Source: Nitrospinaceae bacterium (GTDB lineage Bacteria; Nitrospinota_A; UBA7883; JAJDBK01). Taken from it: DNA of 64,000 nt. This document shows positions 59,867 through 64,000 of this stretch, piece by piece; position 1 is the stretch's first letter, and every line of letters begins with the position of its first letter. Both the position numbers and the translations under genes were made by a program. The DNA lies in NCBI GenBank assembly GCA_029261405.1, contig JAJDBK010000068.1, positions 1 through 64,000 on the forward strand, given 5' to 3'. The notes beneath the pieces were generated by a model. It had not been told where the DNA came from. It saw only the letters and a list, made by a program, of their open reading frames with translations, and did not search any database.

Positions 59867-62161
59867 TCAGACGGAGCAGACTGTCCTTACCTGCTCGATA
59901 GTAGTATCTCCTTTCAGAACTTTAAAAATGCCGTCCTGTTTTAAAGTTCTCATTCCCGCCGCAATCGCGCTTTTCCGAATATCGTCCACAAGCGCTCTCG
60001 ATTGAACCAGTCGTTTCGTTTCGGGGTCCATCGTCAGAACTTCGTGTAGCCCCGTTCTGCCCCGGAATCCGGTGTCGTTGCATTTGTCGCAACCTTTCGG
60101 TTTGAACATTGTGACAGTGTCGGGAGTAGCGGAAAGTTCAGGCCAGAATTCCGTGCTATATTCTTGCGCCATAAGATCAAGCTCTTCGATGGTTGGCTTA
60201 TATTGTTCCTTGCAATCCTTGCACAATGTGCGGACAAGACGTTGAGCGAGAACCATCAGAAGCGCATCGGCAAAATTGAACGGGTCAATGCCAAGGTCGA
60301 TGAGTCGGGTAATGGTTTCCGGGGCAGAGTTTGTGTGCAGGGTAGAGAAAACCAGGTGACCTGTGAGGGAAGCCTCGATTCCCATGGAGGCGGTCTCCTC
60401 GTCCCGCATTTCGCCGATCATTATAACATCGGGATCAGCCCGGAGGAACGCGCGCAGTGCGGATGCGAAAGTGAGGTTGATGGCAGGGTGCATCTGAACT
60501 TGTCGGAGTCCGTTCTGGGTTATTTCGATAGGATCCTCGGCTGTCCAAATCTTTCGTTCCGGTGTGTTGATATAACCGAGAGCGGAATGCAGGGTGGTCG
60601 TTTTACCCGAACCGGTAGGTCCAACGACCAGAATAATGCCGTATGGGGTTTTTACCTGTTGTTTGAAAGCGTCTTCATTACGTTTTGAGAGGTTCATCTT
60701 GTCGAGCGGAATCGGCTCTGAGGCGGCCAGGATACGCATAACAGCGTCTTCGTTACCGCCGTATGTGGGAACTGTCGCCACCCGAAGTTCGATGGTTTTG
60801 GAAGGTCCGAGTTTTAGCTGGATTTTTCCGTCCTGGGGCAATCGTCTTTCGGCGATATTCAGGTTCGACATGATTTTTATTCTGGCCATAAGAGCCTTTT
60901 TCCAGTTAGCCGGAATTTGTTTATATTCCTGGCAGACACCGTCGATCCTGATTCTTATAATGGTGTTTTGTTTACCCGGGTAAGTTTCTACATGGATATC
61001 GGAAACGCCTTTGTTGTAGGCGTCGATGATAATCTGGTTGGCCAGTTTCACTATCCCGGAATCCGATTCCGATACCGACATGCCGGTATCATCAAATTCC
61101 GCCTCAGTGATATCGCTATCCTCTTCGATATCGGCCAGAACAGCGTCGAAATCCCCTCCACTTGTGACCGATTTACCTGAAAGTTTGGCGATAACTCTCA
61201 GAATGTCTGACCTCATTCCAACGGCCAGTTCGAATTTTCCGTTTTTAACGATCCTTTGCAGATCGGAAACCTTGTTCTGGTCGGTAGGATCCTCACAAAT
61301 TATGAGCATCTTATCCTTTTCCATCTTGTAAGGTGACCAGCCGTTGGCTTCCATGAACTTGAATGGGTTTTTCATCCTCAGTTGGTCGAGTAGCTCCAGG
61401 GGGGGGGTGTAGCTATCGTCGTAGTCGATGAAACGAAGGTTGTAATATGCGGAGAGCGACCTGCCTATCATCTGTTTTTGAATATTGTAGACTTTCATCA
61501 GAACATCGGCCAGTTCCCATTTCCGGGCGCGGGCCTCTTCCATCGCTTTTTCGAGGTCAGCTTTGGAGATGACATTCTGCCTGATAAGGAAATCGAATCT
61601 TGACTTGTATTTTACCGAACGTTTCTGATGATTATAGAAAGCCAGGCCGAGAACATCGGTAATCTCCTGCAGGGCGCTTCTGTCCATAGGAGAGAAGGAG
61701 CCTCCCCCCTTCTTGTTGATTATCTGGATGACACCCAACAGATATTTTTCGTACATCAACGGTTGAGCCAGAACCTGTTTGGTCCGGTAACCGGTTTTTT
61801 TATCCCACGATTTGTCGAATTTAAGGTCGGGATATATAGCCAGCAGTTCTATATCGTTATAAGCGTCGTTAACGGAAATCTGGGCGCCGGTGGAGGCTAC
61901 GTATCCTGCCACGGAGAGTTTATCTATAGGGACACGTATTTCGTAGGAATTGTCCCCCGCCATATATTTTGAGAAGATTTCCCTTTTGTTTTTATCAACC
62001 GCGTAGATGGTGATCCGGTCGGCGTCGAAGAGTGAGGCGATGGAGTCTTTGAGGTGAATGAGGATCTCGTCAAGATTTTCCGCTGAGTGGATCTGGTGAG
62101 TAATGCTTTTGAGCCGCTCAAGGAACTGGAGGCGAATATCGCTTTCTGTTTGTTCAGCCAT
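59867..62161 (-). CDS. GspE/PilB-family assembly ATPase with N-terminal GAF domain
   Basis: The 764-residue protein combines a GAF domain (about residues 20-185; DADRITIYAVDKNKREI, LAQPLMYEKYLLGVIQIINKKGG), an MshEN/T2SSE N-terminal domain (about 195-330, including FDFLIRQNVISKADLEKAMEEA and AYYNLRFIDYDD) and a hexameric secretion ATPase core. Walker A is GPTGSGKTTT, the Asp/Walker B region reads LRADPDVIMIGEMRDEETA, and the zinc tetracysteine is LCKDC...GCDKC. It would power type IV pilus or type II secretion assembly, with the GAF domain adding ligand control. No pilus or secretion genes lie nearby, so its partner machine is elsewhere. Residues for activity are intact. Confidence 0.9.
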   Translation of the reverse strand: MAEQTESDIRLQFLERLKSITHQIHSAENLDEILIHLKDSIASLFDADRITIYAVDKNKREIFSKYMAGDNSYEIRVPIDKLSVAGYVASTGAQISVNDAYNDIELLAIYPDLKFDKSWDKKTGYRTKQVLAQPLMYEKYLLGVIQIINKKGGGSFSPMDRSALQEITDVLGLAFYNHQKRSVKYKSRFDFLIRQNVISKADLEKAMEEARARKWELADVLMKVYNIQKQMIGRSLSAYYNLRFIDYDDSYTPPLELLDQLRMKNPFKFMEANGWSPYKMEKDKMLIICEDPTDQNKVSDLQRIVKNGKFELAVGMRSDILRVIAKLSGKSVTSGGDFDAVLADIEEDSDITEAEFDDTGMSVSESDSGIVKLANQIIIDAYNKGVSDIHVETYPGKQNTIIRIRIDGVCQEYKQIPANWKKALMARIKIMSNLNIAERRLPQDGKIQLKLGPSKTIELRVATVPTYGGNEDAVMRILAASEPIPLDKMNLSKRNEDAFKQQVKTPYGIILVVGPTGSGKTTTLHSALGYINTPERKIWTAEDPIEITQNGLRQVQMHPAINLTFASALRAFLRADPDVIMIGEMRDEETASMGIEASLTGHLVFSTLHTNSAPETITRLIDLGIDPFNFADALLMVLAQRLVRTLCKDCKEQYKPTIEELDLMAQEYSTEFWPELSATPDTVTMFKPKGCDKCNDTGFRGRTGLHEVLTMDPETKRLVQSRALVDDIRKSAIAAGMRTLKQDGIFKVLKGDTTIEQVRTVCSV

Positions 62162-62256
62162 GACTTATCCGTATTAAAGACCCCAAATCATCGAACCCCT
62201 GAGTCCGACAGGCTCCTGGTCAGGAAACTGATGATATCCCATAACCACTCTTCTTT

Positions 62257-63099
62257 TCAAGAACCGGCTTCACCGCGAGGGGAAGTGAGCGTTCCATTCA
62301 TGCTTCCCTGTCGGTACCCGGCGATATCTACCGCAACGTATTTAAAGCCGAATTCAGTAAGGCGCTTATTTATTTTCAGTGAGATTTCTTTTTCTATAAG
62401 TCGTGAAATATCTTCGGGTGGAATTTCTATTCTTGCGATATCACCATGATGCCGAACCCTGACCTGCCTGAATCCGAGAGATTTTATGAAAGTCTCCGCG
62501 TTTTCGATCTGGAATAATTTTTCTTCGGTGACTTGAGAGCCGTAGGGGAGACGGGAAGCGAGGCAGGCGAATGCCGGTTTATCCCAGGTTGGAAGGGAAA
62601 GCTCTTTTGAAAGCTCCCTGATCTCATTTTTCGTAAAACCACACTCCTTTAGCGGGCTTGATACGCCGAACTTAAAAGCCGCCCTGGAGCCGGGGCGATA
62701 ATCAGCTGAGTCGTCGAAATTGGCGCCATCCAGCACGGTATCGAATCCTCTCTCTCCGGCAATGATAGAGAGTCTGTCGAAAAGTTCGGATTTGCAGTAA
62801 AAACAACGATCTGGAGGATTATCGGTATATTGTTTATCCTGCATCTCCGCAGAATCAACCAGCAGATGTTCGACTTTTATCAGTCTGGCGATTTTAACTG
62901 CGTCTTCAAGCTCGGTTGCCGGAAATGAAGGTGATTTTGCGGTGACGGCAAGAACCGAATCGGCGCCTACCGCGTCGCAGGCCGCTCTGAGCAGAAAGGA
63001 ACTGTCAACGCCTCCTGAAAAGGCGACAAGGGGTCGCCCAAGCTCTTTTATTCGTCGCTTGAGCGAATCATACTTTGCAGTCGATAGCGCAATGTTCAT
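62257..63099 (-). CDS. larE: LarE, ATP-dependent sulfur transferase for nickel-pincer cofactor
   Basis: LarE activates the pyridinium carboxylate precursor with ATP and transfers sulfur, making the pincer nucleotide used by lactate racemase and related LarA enzymes. The 280-residue protein has the PP-loop SGGVDSS (residues 28-34), the DRCFYCK motif (C99, C102), and FACLASRLPYG with Cys179 at the place of the sacrificial or sulfur-carrying cysteine. It is close to the usual LarE length. It is alone: larA, larB and larC are not in the window. It diverges from dnaN; 95 bases separate it from the downstream GspE-like gene. Good confidence from motifs. Confidence 0.9.
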   Translation of the reverse strand: MNIALSTAKYDSLKRRIKELGRPLVAFSGGVDSSFLLRAACDAVGADSVLAVTAKSPSFPATELEDAVKIARLIKVEHLLVDSAEMQDKQYTDNPPDRCFYCKSELFDRLSIIAGERGFDTVLDGANFDDSADYRPGSRAAFKFGVSSPLKECGFTKNEIRELSKELSLPTWDKPAFACLASRLPYGSQVTEEKLFQIENAETFIKSLGFRQVRVRHHGDIARIEIPPEDISRLIEKEISLKINKRLTEFGFKYVAVDIAGYRQGSMNGTLTSPRGEAGS

Positions 63100-63187
63100 G
63101 ATTCCAAGATATCACAGCGGAAGTCAGGTTGAGAGGTTCTTTATTTTGAATAGCATTTGGTTTAGAATATAGCGGCACAGCAACCAA

Positions 63188-63216
63188 TTGGTTATCGTAG
63201 ATTTACATATTAATAT
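63188..63216 (+). promoter_or_regulatory. Putative sigma-70 promoter upstream of dnaN
   Basis: TTGGTT (63188-63193) and TAATAT (63211-63216) are separated by 17 bases; each matches consensus at four positions. Transcription would start near 63223, about 40 bases before the dnaN ATG. The divergent gap (63100-63261) contains no DnaA-box-like TTATCCACA sequence that I can see. Confidence 0.45.
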
Positions 63217-63261
63217 TTCAGTAACCGTCAGGTCATCTGGAATTTTGGGGAACAAATATAG

Positions 63262-64000
63262 ATGGAATTTACAATTGAACGGAGTGAACTCTACAAAGGC
63301 CTTCAAAGAGCTCAAGGGGTCGTGTCGGCCAAGGGGGCAAAGCCGGTCCTCGCCAACGTACTGATAGAGGCGGATGAAAACGGTGTCACCCTGTTTACCA
63401 CTAACCTCGACATAGGTTTGAGGGGAGTCTACAACTCCAACGTCAAAACACCGGGCAAAGCTACAACCCAGGCGAAAAATTTCCACGACATTTTACGCGA
63501 GCTTGCCGATGGGGAAGTGACCATCAAAGTCGATGACGATGGAAGGTTGAGGATTTTCAGTGGTAAATCGAAGTTCACTCTCGCAACCATCCCCGCAGTG
63601 GAGTTTCCGGCGTTCCCGGGTTACGATGAATCTAAACTGGTAAACCTCGACTCCGCCATGGTCAGTACCATGATAAAAAAGACCAGCTACGCCATCAGTC
63701 AGGATGAAACCAGGCTTACATTAAATGGAGCGTTCTTCGAAATCTCCCCGGAGAAGGTGCGCATGGTTGCAACCGACGGGCACCGACTCGCCCTCATAGA
63801 GCGTGACGGCGCGTTCAAGGTTGAGGAGACGATAAAATCGATAATATCGAGAAAAGCGGTCCAGGAGCTTGCAAAACTGTTAGGCGAGGGGGACGAGCCG
63901 CTCAAGTATATGAAACAGGACAACCATATGATGTTTCAGAAGACCAACCTGACCATGGTAGTCCGGCTTATCGATGGCGCTTTTCCAAACTACGAACAGG
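63262..64000 (+). CDS. dnaN: DNA polymerase III sliding clamp (beta subunit), 3' end cut by window
   Basis: DnaN is the ring clamp that tethers DNA polymerase III to DNA. The first 246 codons, about two of three clamp domains, are present: MEFTIERSELYKGLQRAQGVV, KPVLANVLIEAD, LDIGLRG in domain I, then ISQDETRLTLNGAFFEI and VATDGHRLALIER in domain II, which are strong family signatures. ATG 63262 follows GGGG at about 13 bases; the next in-frame ATG would remove conserved sequence. It runs off the window. No dnaA, recF or gyrB is seen alongside, so origin proximity cannot be judged. Firm. Confidence 0.95.
   Translation, partial: MEFTIERSELYKGLQRAQGVVSAKGAKPVLANVLIEADENGVTLFTTNLDIGLRGVYNSNVKTPGKATTQAKNFHDILRELADGEVTIKVDDDGRLRIFSGKSKFTLATIPAVEFPAFPGYDESKLVNLDSAMVSTMIKKTSYAISQDETRLTLNGAFFEISPEKVRMVATDGHRLALIERDGAFKVEETIKSIISRKAVQELAKLLGEGDEPLKYMKQDNHMMFQKTNLTMVVRLIDGAFPNYEQ

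Noticed and set aside
63100-63261. Replication origin next to dnaN
   Set aside because: No DnaA boxes or AT-rich repeats are evident, and dnaA is not adjacent; larE lies on the other side.
1-64000. CRISPR arrays and rRNA genes
   Set aside because: No regularly spaced direct repeats with spacers and no rRNA-like sequence were seen anywhere in the window.

Overview
The window comes from the chromosome of a Gram-negative, flagellated, probably polarly flagellated bacterium. It carries an outer-membrane TolC factor, an RND pump, a beta-barrel porin, FlhF/FlhG and sigma-54-type promoters. The pyrR-pyrB-pyrC-carA-carB-pyrK operon, the many PEGA and FN3 proteins and the corrinoid/UroD/histidine-kinase cluster would fit a deltaproteobacterial or Nitrospinota-like lineage. 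That placement is an inference, because there is no rRNA in the window.

Layout. (1) 1-8904, minus strand: a pyrimidine biosynthesis operon reading pyrR, pyrB, pyrC, carA, carB, a secreted transglutaminase-like gene and pyrK (cut by the window edge). (2) 9148-12607, minus: a TauE/SafE-type permease and a YcjX/YcjF GTPase-membrane protein pair. (3) 12608-13148: a long inverted repeat and an IS481-like transposase remnant. (4) 13149-22921, minus: a compact five-gene defence-type operon (degenerate-PLD/SNF2 helicase, DUF4391, type III-like Mod, DinD, type III-like Res) that ends beside a tRNA-Arg(CCG) gene. (5) 23355-32338, plus: a TolC/adaptor/RND efflux operon with a MASE1-CHASE-PAS hybrid histidine kinase at its end. 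(6) 32603-38455, minus: a TPR-PEGA-FN3 exported protein and a Ser/Thr kinase with six PEGA repeats.

(7) 38842-52658, plus: a large motility block: motA, a degenerate MotB-like gene, motB, fliL, fliM, fliN, fliO, fliP, fliQ, fliR, flhB, flhA, flhF, flhG and a small membrane protein. A near-perfect sigma-54 promoter lies before motA and another before fliO. (8) 53057-55390: a porin and then fliA (sigma-28). (9) 55723-59617, plus: a four-gene module of corrinoid-binding protein, UroD/MtbA-like protein, cysteine-rich DUF1638-like protein and hybrid histidine kinase. (10) 59867-64000: a GAF-fused GspE/PilB ATPase and larE on the minus strand, then the start of dnaN on the plus strand, cut by the window edge.

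The most interesting candidates are the five-gene helicase/Mod/DinD/Res cassette, the corrinoid/UroD-like/Cys-rich/kinase module (a possible methyl-transfer or corrinoid sensing system), and the stator operon with a MotB paralogue that has lost both the proton-binding Asp and key peptidoglycan-binding residues. All functions are assigned by reading protein sequence and motifs; no database search was run.
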